Positions 46,964 to 58,985 of a DNA stretch of 64,000 nt are shown in pieces; the stretch's first letter is position 1, and each line of letters begins with the position of its first letter. Source of the stretch: Mucidula mucida (lineage: Eukaryota > Basidiomycota > Agaricomycetes > Agaricales > Physalacriaceae). The notes under the pieces were generated by a model, which did not search any database, was not told the DNA's origin, and saw only the letters and a list, made by a program, of their open reading frames with translations. The position numbers were made by a program, and so were the translations under genes. Location of the stretch: the NCBI GenBank assembly GCA_015501055.1, contig JADNYV010000022.1, forward strand, positions 1 through 64,000, given 5' to 3'.

Positions 46964-49379
46964 ATGACCCGCTCGCCTTCGCCCCAGAGAATACACGACG
47001 ACCGCGACAAAGACCGGGACCGCGATAGGTCCCACTGCGAAAAATCATCTAGAAAAGACGAGTACGACGACCGGGACAGGCATAAGCGACGACGCAGCCG
47101 AAGCAGAGACAGAGACAGAGATGATGAACACCGTCGACAAGAAAGAAGTGATAGCAGAGAACGGAGGAAACGGTGTGTATTTGAGCTCTATCTCTATCCA
47201 AATGTTCTAAGGTCATGTAGCCGCAAGCGCGACAAGTCAGAAGAGCGCAAAGCTCGCAAGGCTGAAAAGAAACGTATAAAGGAGGAAGAAGAGGCTCGCC
47301 AAGTCGCCGAGCTTAGCGTGTACAGTGCTACAGACAATCCGTTCCACGACGTCAACTTGGGTCAACAATTTCGATGGCATAAGAAGAACGAGAAGGAACG
47401 CAAGACGGGTATGTCTATGGCGGATTCTCAGCGACGTGACGCTATTCGCCGTCAAGAGGCCAAGGAAGAGCTGGAACGTTTGAATCGGCGCCGCGCAGAA
47501 CGCGAAGCTGATCAAAGAATTCGCGAAGAAGAGGAGCTACGCATGCAACGTCTGCAGGAATCCGCACAAATGTCCGAATGGCTGGCGAAGGAGGGCGACT
47601 TTAGACTGGAACAAGAACGAAATCGGGCTGCTATTCGAATTCGTGAAAAGCGGGCAAAGGCCATTGATTTCCTTGCTCTCAACCTCAAATATGTCAATCC
47701 ACCTCAGGACAAGGATGAGGATGACAACCAGGACGATGCTGGTTTGGAAATCGACCTGGACGAACCTTACAATATCTTCGACGTAAGCTGTCTTGTGGCT
47801 TCTCGGAGTCGTATGCTGAAATCCTCTCAGAATTGACTAGTGAACAAGTTGAAGAACTACATGACGACATTGAACGATATCTGACTCTCGAGCAAGAGGA
47901 AGTCAATATTGATTTCTGGAGTGTAAGAAGAACTGCATCCTCTTGCATTTCAATACTTACTGTCATCTAGCATATGATGGTCGTCTGTAAAGACAATTTG
48001 GACAAACTGAAGGCCAACCGGCAGATGGGCATGGAAGCGGCCGCTGCGGTAGAAGGAGACATCGCTCGTTTACTCTCAGGGAAGACATATGACGGCCTCG
48101 TCTCCTTACAGCGTCAGGTCCAGGCTAAACTAACTAGTGGGGAACCCATCGACAATGATTATTGGGAAACTTTGTTGAAGAAGTTGTTAGTTTGGAAAGC
48201 CAAGGTTTGTATTATTCTCTCTATTATGCTCCGACTGAATCCATTTTTAAAGGCGAAACTCAAAAGCTTCCATGAAGTCGTGGTGCGCAACCGCCTGGAA
48301 CAACTTCGTAAACGTCAACGGGACGAAGCTCTGCAAGCCCAGGAAGAACTGCTCGCTGGCGTTGCCGAGGTTGCTTCGGCCAAAGCATGGATTCCCAAAG
48401 ATCCGGATTCCGCTGCGCAGGCGCTCGAATCCAAAGACGAAGACGTCGAGGAATGGGATCCTTCAATGGAACCACCGCTCCTTGACATAACCAAATTACC
48501 TGTGGAAGAACGCCAGGTCGATATTCTCACCGCAAAAGAGGATTTGCGCTCATTAGTATGCTTCCTTTCAACTATTTCAATGCAAAGCTGACAGACTCAC
48601 AGCTCGAGAAGCGCCGAGCCGTCGCTGCTTCAAGATTCGTGCCTAAAGTTGTTCAACAAACAGTCGAAGTACCAGACGAGGAAGCGCCGAGTAATACTGA
48701 TCTCGCGTCAGAAGCGCTGTACCGAGCGGAGGCTGAGCGCGAACTGGAAGAGGAGGAGGAGCTTTTCAACATGGAAGAGGATATCGTTAACCCCACGACA
48801 TATAATTGGGAAGACAAATATCGACCCAGGAAGCCTCGCTACTTCAATCGTGTTCACACTGGTTATGAGTGGAACAAGTACAATCAAACCCACTACGAGT
48901 ATGTCATTATCGTCCATATGTTAGTGCCATCACTGACGCTCCGTCAGCACGGATAATCCACCACCAAAAGTGGTCCAGGGTTACAAGGCAAGATTGATTG
49001 CAATGTTTTGTTTGAAGTTCTGACCGTTTTTCTAGTTTAATATCTTCTACCCTGATCTCATCGACAAGTCGAAAGCACCGACATACAAAATCGTGAAAGA
49101 ACCTGGAAACGAAGACACAGTTTTGTTACACTTTACTGCCGGTCCTCCCTACGAAGACATTGCTTTCAGGATCGTCAATAAGGAATGGGAGTTCTCTCAC
49201 AAACGGTACGCTCCGTCACCCATTGTTCTGCATGCCCTCCTGATGAAAGCAATCAGTGGTTTCCGGAGCAGTTTCGACAGAGGTTGTCTGTCTCTTTGGT
49301 TCAATTATCGACGTAATGTAAGTGATTTGGTTTTGCTTCTGGCGACAGTGCTGAGTCTTCTTAGTTCTATCGCAAATAA
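46964..49379 (+). CDS. CACTN: Cactin, splicing-associated protein
   Basis: Nuclear protein that joins spliceosomes and supports splicing fidelity (S. pombe Cay1, human CACTIN). It starts MTRSPSPQRIHDDRDKDRDR with an RS/RD-rich N-terminus, then long charged helices (KARKAEKKRIKEEEEARQVA) and the block ATDNPFHDVNLGQQFRWHKK. The Cactin_mid domain includes LEIDLDEPYNIFD, ELHDDIERYLTLEQEEVN and QVQAKLTSGEPIDNDYWETL. The conserved C-terminal domain has KYRPRKPRYFNRVHTGYEWN, YKFNIFYPDLIDKSKAPTYK, GPPYEDIAFRIVNKEWEFSH and LSLWFNYRRNFYRK. An in-frame upstream ATG at 46814 is less likely. About ten introns, frame intact. Confidence 0.92.
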
Positions 49380-49644
49380 CTTCGTTCTGTACTATCTGTA
49401 CTAGTAGGCTTGCACATATGCGCTGTAAACGAGACCCTCCTGTCTTTGCGATTGTTGCCGCTGAGAAACTTTCCTTTGTAGGATGTTCTTGATTGACCCT
49501 TTGACTGGCGATTGTTCCCTGTGTGTTGGTGTATTGGTGGTCATTCTGGTCCAACAATGACTGTGGACTACAGACCCTCTCATTGTGTGCGCGCATGAGT
49601 ATAAAGCTGCGTTCGTCGCGTCGTTTATTCCTCACTCTTCCACC

Positions 49645-50515
49645 ATGAACCTTTCGCCAACCGCCACTTCCGTTCGTCAGATCATGATCTCCAACCCTGA
49701 CAATCGTTCCGAAAGCCTTGTTGTTAATTCGGTCGCTCCCCAGAACGCCGAGGACTTTGTCTATGCTAAAACAAGGGAGCCTAAGTTGTTATGTTGACTT
49801 TTCCTTTCAACTAGCACTGAAACATTGTTCAAGTGCTCTTTCGATCGGATTTGCAGTACAAGCCCACGACCGTCTACCCGATGACAATGTCTGCATAGCT
49901 TCTTGGCTAGTAACAGACCTCCTTGGTTGTAGATTGCGCGGTAATTGTGAGTTCTTTCTTCTTCATAGTATCTTGCACTCACTGACTGCTTTCATATGTA
50001 GATCAACGAACCCGTGTCGAGTTGACGGGCGAAATCTTGAAAATCTTGAAGCACCTTTCTCCGTCGAATGAAATGATATGCCTTGCTTTGAATTACATTC
50101 GGCGAATGCACTTGCGGATCCCAGACGCCGCTAAGGTTGAGCATCGCACGGAGGACTGTCAGCGCTGTGCTTGCGTTTCGATTGCTGTTAACCGGCTATA
50201 TGTTGGAATGGTTCTTGCCTGTCACTGGTTGGGAGAAGTGGACAAGTTGTATGTAAAAAGCGCGGACTAGGCGGCGCTCAAACTTATCTTTGTGCTAGTG
50301 TCAATGACCCGAAAAGGCTCGATAATCCTACAATTCGGGCCGAGGTATTGAAAGCGATGGACATGCTTCATTGGAACCTGGTTGTGTCCCGGTCAGATTG
50401 GCTGCATTGGTTGCGGATCCTCATCACGGAACTCAAGCAATCTAGGGATCCGCATCGAGCCTGGTGCGCTGGGCTGGTCACTCGTTCGTTGCAAAGAGCT
50501 ATAAACCGAGCATGA
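49645..50515 (+). CDS. Cyclin-box protein (Pho80/PCL-like)
   Basis: Probable regulatory cyclin. Exon 1 reads MNLSPTATSVRQIMISNPDN. The best splice path then gives REPKFTETLFKCSFDRICTS, LVELTGEILKIL-type helices, HLSPSNEMICLALNYIRRMH, NRLYVGMVLACHWLGEVDKF, RAEVLKAMDMLHWNLVVSRS and DWLHWLRILITELK. The order helix, ALNYIRRM, LVLA-x-K-like, E-x-L-x-W-NL-x-VS-x-x-W matches fungal cyclin boxes of the Pho80 type. It ends RSLQRAINRA. The kinase partner and process cannot be told. Exon limits in the first half are uncertain because alternative acceptors exist near 49853 and 49897. Confidence 0.6.
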
Positions 50516-50762
50516 GCGTGATGATGGATGTTTGCTGTGTAACTTAATATTGGTAGTTTCAGATCTGCTATGCTGTGTAATATACTGTATACTCTTCCGT
50601 CGAAAGTTCTGGTGTCAAAGTCATTTCGGTCATGTGATCTCCTGATCGGTAATCAGTACCTCGGCGACAGCGTCATCTCCTACCATTTCTCTCTGCTGTT
50701 GTCTTCCTTTCCATCTCTTCCATTGACTAACTAACATCGATATCACTGCTTAATCGACCGCA

Positions 50763-53700
50763 ATGTCTGCCAAGATGGACGTCGACGAGCCCACCATCGA
50801 TGAGGGCTTGTATTCGCGTCAATTGTAAGTGTCCTTGTGTAGTGGCGACCCCGGCAAGGGACTGACCTATTGGGCGCAGATACGTTCTAGGACATGAAGG
50901 TGTGGAATCAGGCAGGGATATGGATCTGGAGCGCTGAACGTCGTTTAGCTATGAAGAAGATGGCCGTATCAAACGTCCTCATCGTCGGAGTACAGGGATT
51001 GGGCGTCGAAATAGGTAACGCTGCTGGATCACGATATTGTGGGCGCACTAACGCAATTCGTATCGCAGCCAAGGACATCGTTCTCGCCGGAGTGAAGTCG
51101 GTGACCATCTACGACCCAGAGCCCGTCACCATCCAGGATTTGAGCACACAGGTACGCGGTGCTACTCCTATGGCTGTAGAATTGTGTTTATGCGCGTTTT
51201 CAGTTCTTTCTACGACCAGAAGACGTCGGGAAGCCTCGTGCCGAAGCCACGGTTCCTAGACTGGCAGAGCTGAACGCTTACGTTCCCGTTCGTAACCTTG
51301 GAGGCACCGCGGGACAGGAAATCACTGTTGATCTTATAATGGGATTCCAAGTGCGCTCCCGTTCCCCTTCGTCTAGATTCCCAGCTCATAACTCACAGGT
51401 CGTGGTACTCTGCGGCATTCCGATTGCCAAGCAAATCGAAATCAATGACTGGACTCACCAAAACGGTGTTAGCTTCATTTCTGCAGAGATACGCGGTCTC
51501 TTTGGGTATGCGCCCAATCGTGATTTTGTCCATCATTCTGACGCGCATTAGGAATGTTTTCAACGATTTCGGGCCCAAATTTACATGTGTGGATCCTACA
51601 GGTGAACAGCCATTAACTGGAATGATCGTATCAGTAGACAAGGTGGGTGGCTCTCTCATGTTTGGGTTCTTCTTTTACGTTGCTGTAGGATAGTGAAGGC
51701 CTAGTAACTTGCTTGGATGAGACTCGACATGGTCTCGAGGACGGTGACTTCGTTACGTTCACCGAAGTTCAAGGAATGGCCGAACTGAATGGTTGCGAAC
51801 CCCGCAAAATTTCTGTGAAGGGCCCGTATACATTCACGATCGGCGACACAACGAACCTTTCAGATTACAAGGCTGGCGGAATTTTCACGCAAGTCAAAAT
51901 GCCGAAGATAATCGAATTCGTTCGTTCGTTCTCTGGATCCTCCAACGTATTACTAAATTTCTTGCAAGAAATCCTTACGCGAGTCTCTAGCGTCGCCCGA
52001 ATTCTTCATGACTGACTTTGCCAAATTCGATCGTCCCGCCACCCTTCATGCCGGCTTCCAAGCGCTCTCTGAATTCCAAGTGCAGCACAAACGTTTACCT
52101 CGCGCGCGCAATGCAGCTGATGCAGCGATCATCGTCGAACTTGCAAAGAAATTGGATAAGGATGCCGACGAGAAAGTTCTGACTGAATTGTCGTACCAAG
52201 CGACCGGCGACATTTCCGCTATGGTTGCAGTAATCGGAGGATTTGTAGCGCAAGAGGTTCTCAAGGCGTGTTCCGCCAAATTCCATCCCATGGTTCAAAA
52301 CATGTACTTCGATTCTCTCGAGTCACTGCCATCTACTCTTCCCTCTGAAGCTGACTGTCAACCCGTTGGATCGCGTTACGATGGCCAAATCGCGGTGTTT
52401 GGAAAGTCTTTCCAGGACAAGATTGCCAATCATCGTCAGTTCCTGGTTGGATCTGGTGCTATTGGTTGCGAGATGTTGAAGAACTGGAGCATGATGGGAT
52501 TGGCCGCTGGCCCCAAGGGCGCCATTCAAGTCACCGATCTGGATACCATCGAGAAGAGTAACCTGAATCGTCAATTCCTGTTCAGACCCAAGGACATTGG
52601 AAAATTCAAGGCGGAAGTTGCCGCTGCTGCAGTAGCCGACATGAATCCCGACTTGAAAGGCAAAATTGTCACGAGGCAAGAGGCAGTGGGCCCAGCATCC
52701 GAAGGTGAGGATTCTGTCCTTCCGCTCATCGTCTCTAAACCTCATTTCGGGTAGATGTCTACGGTGATTCTTTCTTCTCCGAGATTGATGGTGTCACCAA
52801 CGCTCTTGACAATGTGAAAGCTCGTAAGCGCTCCTTTGATACTCAGAATACTGCTGAGCATTGCTCAGGGTTGTACATGGATCAACGCTGTGTGTTCTAC
52901 CAGAAACCCCTCCTGGAATCTGGAACGTTGGGCACCAAAGGGAACACCCAGGTCATCGTTCCTTTCTTGACAGAGTCCTATGCTTCTTCCCAAGATCCTC
53001 CGGAGAAGGAAACGCCATCTTGTACGGTCAAGAATTTCCCTAATGCTATTGCACACACTATCGAGGTTTGTCTCAATATTTGGCTATACAGCTACGTTAC
53101 TGACATGGTTCCTGTAGTGGAGCAGGCAACAATTCGACGTCCTTTTCGTTAAACCGGCTCAGGCTGCGAATGCGTATCTCTCGGAACCTAACTATCTCGA
53201 GAGCACCCTTAAATACTCTGGACAACAAACCGACCAAGTCGGTCAACTGCTATCGTTTTTGGTCACCAACAAGCCTTTAACATTCGAAGAATGCATTGTC
53301 TGGGCCCGCCTCCAATTCGAAGAGAAGTACAACAACGACATTCGTCAACTGTTGTACAGTCTCCCCAAAGATGCTGTCACTAGCAGTGGTCAGCCCTTCT
53401 GGAGTGGTCCAAAACGCGCGCCCGACGCGTTAACATTCGATTCGAATGACGTAAGTTTCACTAATCCTCACGAAAGGACATCTCTCAACGATAATGTAGA
53501 AATTGCACATGGATTATATCAAAGCGGCAGCAAACCTGCATGCCTTCAACTACGGATTGAAGGGCGAAACCAATGAGGCTGTGTACAAGAAGGTTGCAGA
53601 TTCCGTGATCGTGCCGGAGTTCACCCCGAGGAGTGGAGTACAGGTCCAGATCAACGATAATGATCCTGTACCACAGGGAGGCGCTGCACCTGTAGATGAC

Positions 53701-54528
53701 CTTGACGCCCTGATTGCCAAACTCCCATCACCAGCCTCCATGGCTGGGTACCGTCTCAACCCAGTGGAATTCGAAAAGGACGATGACACGAATCACCACA
53801 TCGACTTCATCACCGCTGCTTCGAACCTCCGTGCGACTAACTACAGCATCAATCCTGCCGACCGCCACACCACCAAGCAGATTGCTGGCAAAATCATTCC
53901 TGCCATTGCAACCACCACAGCACTTGTTACCGGTTTGGTGTGCCTCGAGCTCTACAAGGTCAGCACGATCCTCATCTTCGAAATTCTGTGTCACTGAACT
54001 CTGATAGATCATTGATGGCAAGAACAAACTTGACGACTACAAGAACGGTTTCGTCAATCTGGCATTGCCTTTCTTCGGTTTCTCAGAGCCCATTGCTGCT
54101 GCCAAGAACAAGTATGGATCAACAGAATGGACTCTTTGGGATCGATTTGAGTTCAAGGACGACCCTACATTGCAGGACATCGTGAATTGGTTCCAGAAGG
54201 AACACAAGCTCAGCATAAGTATGGTCAGTCAGGGCGTGAGTATGTTGTGGAGTTCCTTCATTGGCAAGAAGAAGGTATGTTGCCTCTTACCGTGCGAGAC
54301 CCTTAAATTGAGCATTTCGATACAGAGCGAAGAACGTCTGCCTATGAAGTTCAGCAAGCTCGTAGAATCTGTTAGTAAGAAGCCGATACCTCCCCATGTC
54401 AAACACCTCATCGTCGAGGTAATGGTATCCGATGAAGACGACGAAGATGTCGAGGTATGGAATATTTTGGTTGATTAGTTATATTTCTGACCTTTCAATA
54501 GGTACCCTTCATTGTAGTCCGGATCTAA
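50763..54528 (+). CDS. UBA1: Ubiquitin-activating enzyme E1
   Basis: ATP-dependent E1 that activates ubiquitin as adenylate and thioester. It starts [20 protein letters not shown]; the first ThiF repeat has [40 protein letters not shown] and [20 protein letters not shown]. The second repeat has [25 protein letters not shown]-type [19 protein letters not shown] and [20 protein letters not shown]. The catalytic cysteine is in [24 protein letters not shown] and ubiquitin-fold domains follow, ending VPFIVVRI. About 16 introns; every junction I checked restores the conserved frame, so this region is of good quality. Confidence 0.97.
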
Positions 54529-54714
54529 TGTTTACGAAGAAAGACAGCGCATGTACGAAGTGTAGTATCATAGAGAATCTGTATCACTGACTTTTCCATC
54601 TTCTTAAATTCCGATCCGAAGCTGTGAAAACCTGCACGTGTTGGCCATGCTTTTGATCGTTCGTTTATACTCGCTATGTAGCTGCGAGCGTGCCGTCGTT
54701 CTCACCGTTACACC

Positions 54715-55941
54715 ATGCGCAACTTTCTGCAACAGCCTTCAAATACACCGGAATGCTGGAGGATGGTCCGTCAAGTCTTTATCGGGACAAGTTTGCTGCG
54801 ACTCACCTCCATTCAGGAAGTGACGCGGGATCGCCTTGACAGCAGTCACTTTGATTATAGCCCCCCAAATACCGCGATACCCATACCTCGTGTCGTGGTG
54901 CCGCTGAGCGGGTGGTCTACTCCTGTAAACCAACTAGACGTTGATCAGCAGCCATGCATTGCGCCAAAGAGTAACGATGAGGCACTTCAGATATCCGAGG
55001 CCAACGTATCGACCTTGACCAACGAATCCGAGCTGCTATCCAAAGACGTATGGAGGACTTACGCGAAGGACGCTTATCACTACGACAAGATTCGTTTCGA
55101 GTTCTGGAACAGACGACTCGATATACAGCTCTTATTCGTCAGAAACTGTCCAATTGATGTTCTCCGTACTAAGTTCATTACAGGCCGGAATATTTTCCGC
55201 AATTGTTATTCCATTGATTGCTGAGACCTATGTGTTTCTGACGGAGCCTGGGCCTCCAGGCTATGCAATACGCATCAATATGATGTTCGCCATTTCGCTG
55301 GTCGTTAGCATCGCGACTGCTGTGTACTGTTTGCACTGTAAGCAGTGGTTGGACGGCTATGATGTGAGCTTGTTAGAGATGCCGAGATCGTAATCTTAAT
55401 GACACTCAAACAGCTTGATGTTCTTCGTCGGTCTCTGACCGGCGACACTCGCGACTTGATCACTGCATGTCGAACTAGACAATACGTGAGAGCCTACTGA
55501 GTTTGTACGGGTCATCTATTGACTTTTTCCTAGCGCTATCGAGCTCTGGAACGATATCAGATCCCCAGGATTATGGGTTTAGGCGCGTTGTTTCTCTACA
55601 TAGCCATCATCACATTTTCTATCGGACTCGTCGACTTTTTCTGTCACATGTATCCCCCGATTGGTATCATCGTTGCATCTACAGCTGGCGTATTCGTTCT
55701 ACTCCACATCATCACGAGCGTTCAACCTTGCTTCTCCCCTGATTCGCCGTTCAAGTCACCATTCTCATACCTTTTGGCAAACTCTTGGAGAGGCGCAGTA
55801 ACAGGGAATTTCAGTACACCGGGACAGGTAGAGTTGTGGGAGCTGGAGGATATCTCTAAATGGAAGGAGAGTTTGGACGACGATATCCAACGTTGGGTAC
55901 TATCAGACATGAGCCGAAAACAACGGAACATGTCAATCTGA
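54715..55941 (+). CDS. DUF6535-type membrane protein
   Basis: Fungal membrane protein with the DUF6535 pattern: DVWRTYAKDAYHYDKIRFEF, WNRRLDIQLLF then, after an intron, AGIFSAIVIPLIAETYVFL. More helices are INMMFAISLVVSIATAVYCL, GALFLYIAIITFSIGLVDFF and GIIVASTAGVFVLLHIITSV. It ends VLSDMSRKQRNMSI. The N-terminal 90 residues are variable. Four exons. Such genes are numerous in Agaricomycetes and of unknown role; this copy stops after the helices and lacks the long C-terminal half many members have. An ATG at 54763 is an alternative start. Confidence 0.65.
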
Positions 55942-56269
55942 ATGTATCTCTACTCTAGTACTGTATCAATCCTGTACTTATTTCACTCTGCACACACTGG
56001 TTGTTGTGGCCCAAATATCCTTCGATCCAGATGTTTCGAACATGCTAGACAGAATCGAAGGCTTAAACTCAAGTTTCGTACTCAATCAGGTAGTAACCTT
56101 GTTTGACGCGAGCAAACGTAGATGAAGCCCGCAGGCCCAGGCATAATGGATATATTTTTTTTTTATTTCACCAAAATCCCTAGACTAACGTCAATAAATA
56201 AGTATGCGTCAAGGTTCATCAGGTAGTGTGGGGTCATAAATAATATCAATGAAATGAAAGATTCACTCG
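55942..56269. other. Convergent 3' intergenic stretch
   Basis: A 328-base AT-rich region between convergent genes, with a run of about ten T near 56153-56163. No gene is seen. Confidence 0.4.
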
Positions 56270-58515
56270 TCAGTGTGTCAGAATCATTGTCAACAATATG
56301 GGCACCACAACAGAGATCACAGAGAGACTCCGCCCAGTCATTGCTCCGTCATCCGATGCTGCGTCCGATCCCTTTGTAGACTGTTGATTCCAATCCGGTG
56401 TCCAATCGCCAAGCCAGGTGTCCATAGCAGTGAGCACTTTCTCCTGAACTTGAGCGATGGATTCGTCTCCTTCGCCGGCTAACATTGAGTCTTCTGAGCA
56501 GTGGAATCCGTCACTTAGTCCCACTATGCGCGTTGGGGACTCGACGAAGTTTGAGTCGTCTCCCGAGACGGTGGCGTGCAACCATGGGTCTCCTGCACAC
56601 GGAAAGTATCAGTGACCGCACAGTAAATTCAAGAACTAAGCGTACTCGTTCCCGTGGCGAAAGCAATGCGATCGGTCTTTGCGTTCCACGAGCCATACAC
56701 GGCGTTTGTCTGATCCACGGAAGGCTCCTTGTACTCAGTAAAAACATCCGGGAATTGATTTATGCATCGTGTCTGGCAATCTGGTTTAGATCGAAGTCCA
56801 GTGAGCTAAATAAAATTTACCCTGAATGAATATTCGACGTCAACAAGACTGGATACGAGAGACGGCTGTCCCTTAGGAGCACCAGTCTACCAGAAGTCAC
56901 TCAGTATCGAAGGGAAAGGCGCTATATATGGGCTTACCTGGAACCATCCGACTTCATTGCAACTGGAATGTATATGAATAGCAAAACTTTGAACACTCGT
57001 AATGGAACGTACACCATCCAAGACCAGGATCTGTCATCCGACGTGGGAGATTCAACGCTGATATCAATGTCAGATACGGCGACGTTTACATGAGTGTTGT
57101 AGCTGCAGGATCTGCAAATAGTGTTCGTCATTGGAGGGGGCTGTCTCTTGTAAAGCAAACATACGCAGATCCGTCCGAGTAGACAGGGCAAGCTGGTGAT
57201 TTTAAGCGTGGTGACGCGACGACAAATCGAGGTAGCTTACTTGTATTTCGGAACCACAGAGCCCATGCTTCAATAGCATAGTCAAGACCCCAACCTTCGT
57301 CTGACGCCACAGACCCATCTGCCTTGACTTCCAGGGCATCGCAGAACCCATAAAATGCTGCAGTGGCATCAGGGGTACCATATACGTTCATGGCTTGCCA
57401 CATATAGAATGTATCCACTGGTGAGAGTATCAACACCGAAAACTTAGGGACATGTAGTGGCTTACGGTAAGCGGCTGCATCGTCTGTGAAGGGTACATTA
57501 GCTAAACCAAAGTACTCCTTGACTTGATCAATAGCCGTTTGATTGGTGCCAGTAAAAATGTCGTCTATGTAGGCGACCACAGCGACGACGTCAGATGAGC
57601 AGTTCTTGGGCATGTTTACGCGAGCGGGTTCATTGTACTTCCAAAAATCGCTGGAGAGTATGGAACATGAGTATCAGGGTTAGAAATTACGCGTCAATAT
57701 CGTACGTGATGGCTTGGACAACTCCAGAAGACGAATACCCTGCGTAGAACACCTCTGTCTGGCTAGATGATGATATCAGACAAGTGACACGAGAGAGAAA
57801 CTGGTGTGGATGACTCACTTGGTCATAGTCCAGCTGACGAGCGCGCCGGGATAACTTCCGCCGGTTAGAATCCATGGAACATCGGTAGGTGTGAGGCTCG
57901 AGTTGTTGCCATTGGTCATAGGCAACTTGACATTTTGCGCAAAGTAGACATTGTCTTCAACGGCTTGCTGAATCGTCAAGTACCTCAAGCTCTCTGACGA
58001 CAGGTCGTCAAAAGGTTGACTGAGGCCAAAGTATCTGTGTTCCAGCAGGATAACTGATCCGTTGTGATCTTGTGCTATACGACCATCCAACGTCGAGTTT
58101 GTCAACCAATCAGAATTGCCTGAATAAGGATACGCGCTGAATATCAAGATAAGACTAATGATGTCGCGTTGCGTACCGTCCATGTTCGATTCGCCACCAT
58201 TTATGAGGACTACCGGCCCTCCTGTGGCAAAAAGTCGACATCAGGAAACTCATACATGTGTATACGGCGCGTACCTTCTTGGTACCACTCATCGTTGAAC
58301 CAGTATCGTTGCTGGAATGTTCCGAGCGAGGGGTCGTTGTGGTCGACGAGTTGGTCAAAATAATAGACGGTGCTAAGCCTGTCGAGTTCACGCGAGCTTA
58401 GCTGACGTGTGAATTTGACTGCAACAGGAGTCCGAAGTGGCCTTTGAGCTATTGCTGGGTGAAGAAAAGAAAGCAACCACGCGAAGACAAGAAAGAAAGA
58501 AAATCCCGAATACAT
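56270..58515 (-). CDS. Secreted S28 serine carboxypeptidase, probably GPI-anchored
   Basis: Prolyl/dipeptidyl-type serine peptidase of family S28 (PRCP/DPP7 group). A signal peptide (MYSGFSFFLVFAWLLSFLHP) is followed by VYYFDQLVDHNDPSLGTFQQ, RYWFNDEWY, VILLEHRYFGLSQPF and YLTIQQAVEDNVYFAQNVKL. The nucleophile Ser is in WILTGGSYPGALVSW, Asp in ATGTRDPWLHA and His in GLSDGFHCSED. FYAGYSSSGVVQAITYDIDA is also typical. The C-terminus is a Ser/Asp-rich stretch ending in VISVVVPILLTMILTH, a good GPI-attachment signal. About ten introns. It is head-to-head with RPA190, 470 bases apart. Confidence 0.9.
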
Positions 58516-58985
58516 TATTCGGGAGGCAAGAAGGTGAATATGGAAGAAGGGGTAGATCCAGAACCTTTATACCCCGACAGGGCCGTCAGAAACCGCATAT
58601 GTAACATCACAATTGAAACGAACAATGGGATGCAGTGCCTCAGGCGCCGTTTTGGGCGCCCATTCAGGTGATGATTCGTTTGACAATCATCTGTGTTGCC
58701 AATGTTGCCCGAACTTGATAGTGAAGTTGTTGAGCTGCTGTTCGCATCAACGCTTAATGAACCGTCAAAATCCACTGCAGTTCTTGGGAGAGCGCCTCAT
58801 TGTAAGCGGGCGCTTTTTCGTTGGCATGCTAATGTGGACGACAGATTGACCGATGACAGAAACCGATCGATCATTTGTGTATGGGTATTTCGGCCCGGAG
58901 TGTCGATGAAGTGCACGTGGTCAGCAATAATTTTTGGTGAACTGCTCTTTCCACTCACCGCCTCGTCGGGCTTGCCCTCTGCAAA
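58516..58985. promoter_or_regulatory. Divergent promoter region
   Basis: A 470-base stretch between the S28 peptidase and the Pol I subunit gene. Short open frames occur on both strands, without domain-like sequence. Confidence 0.35.
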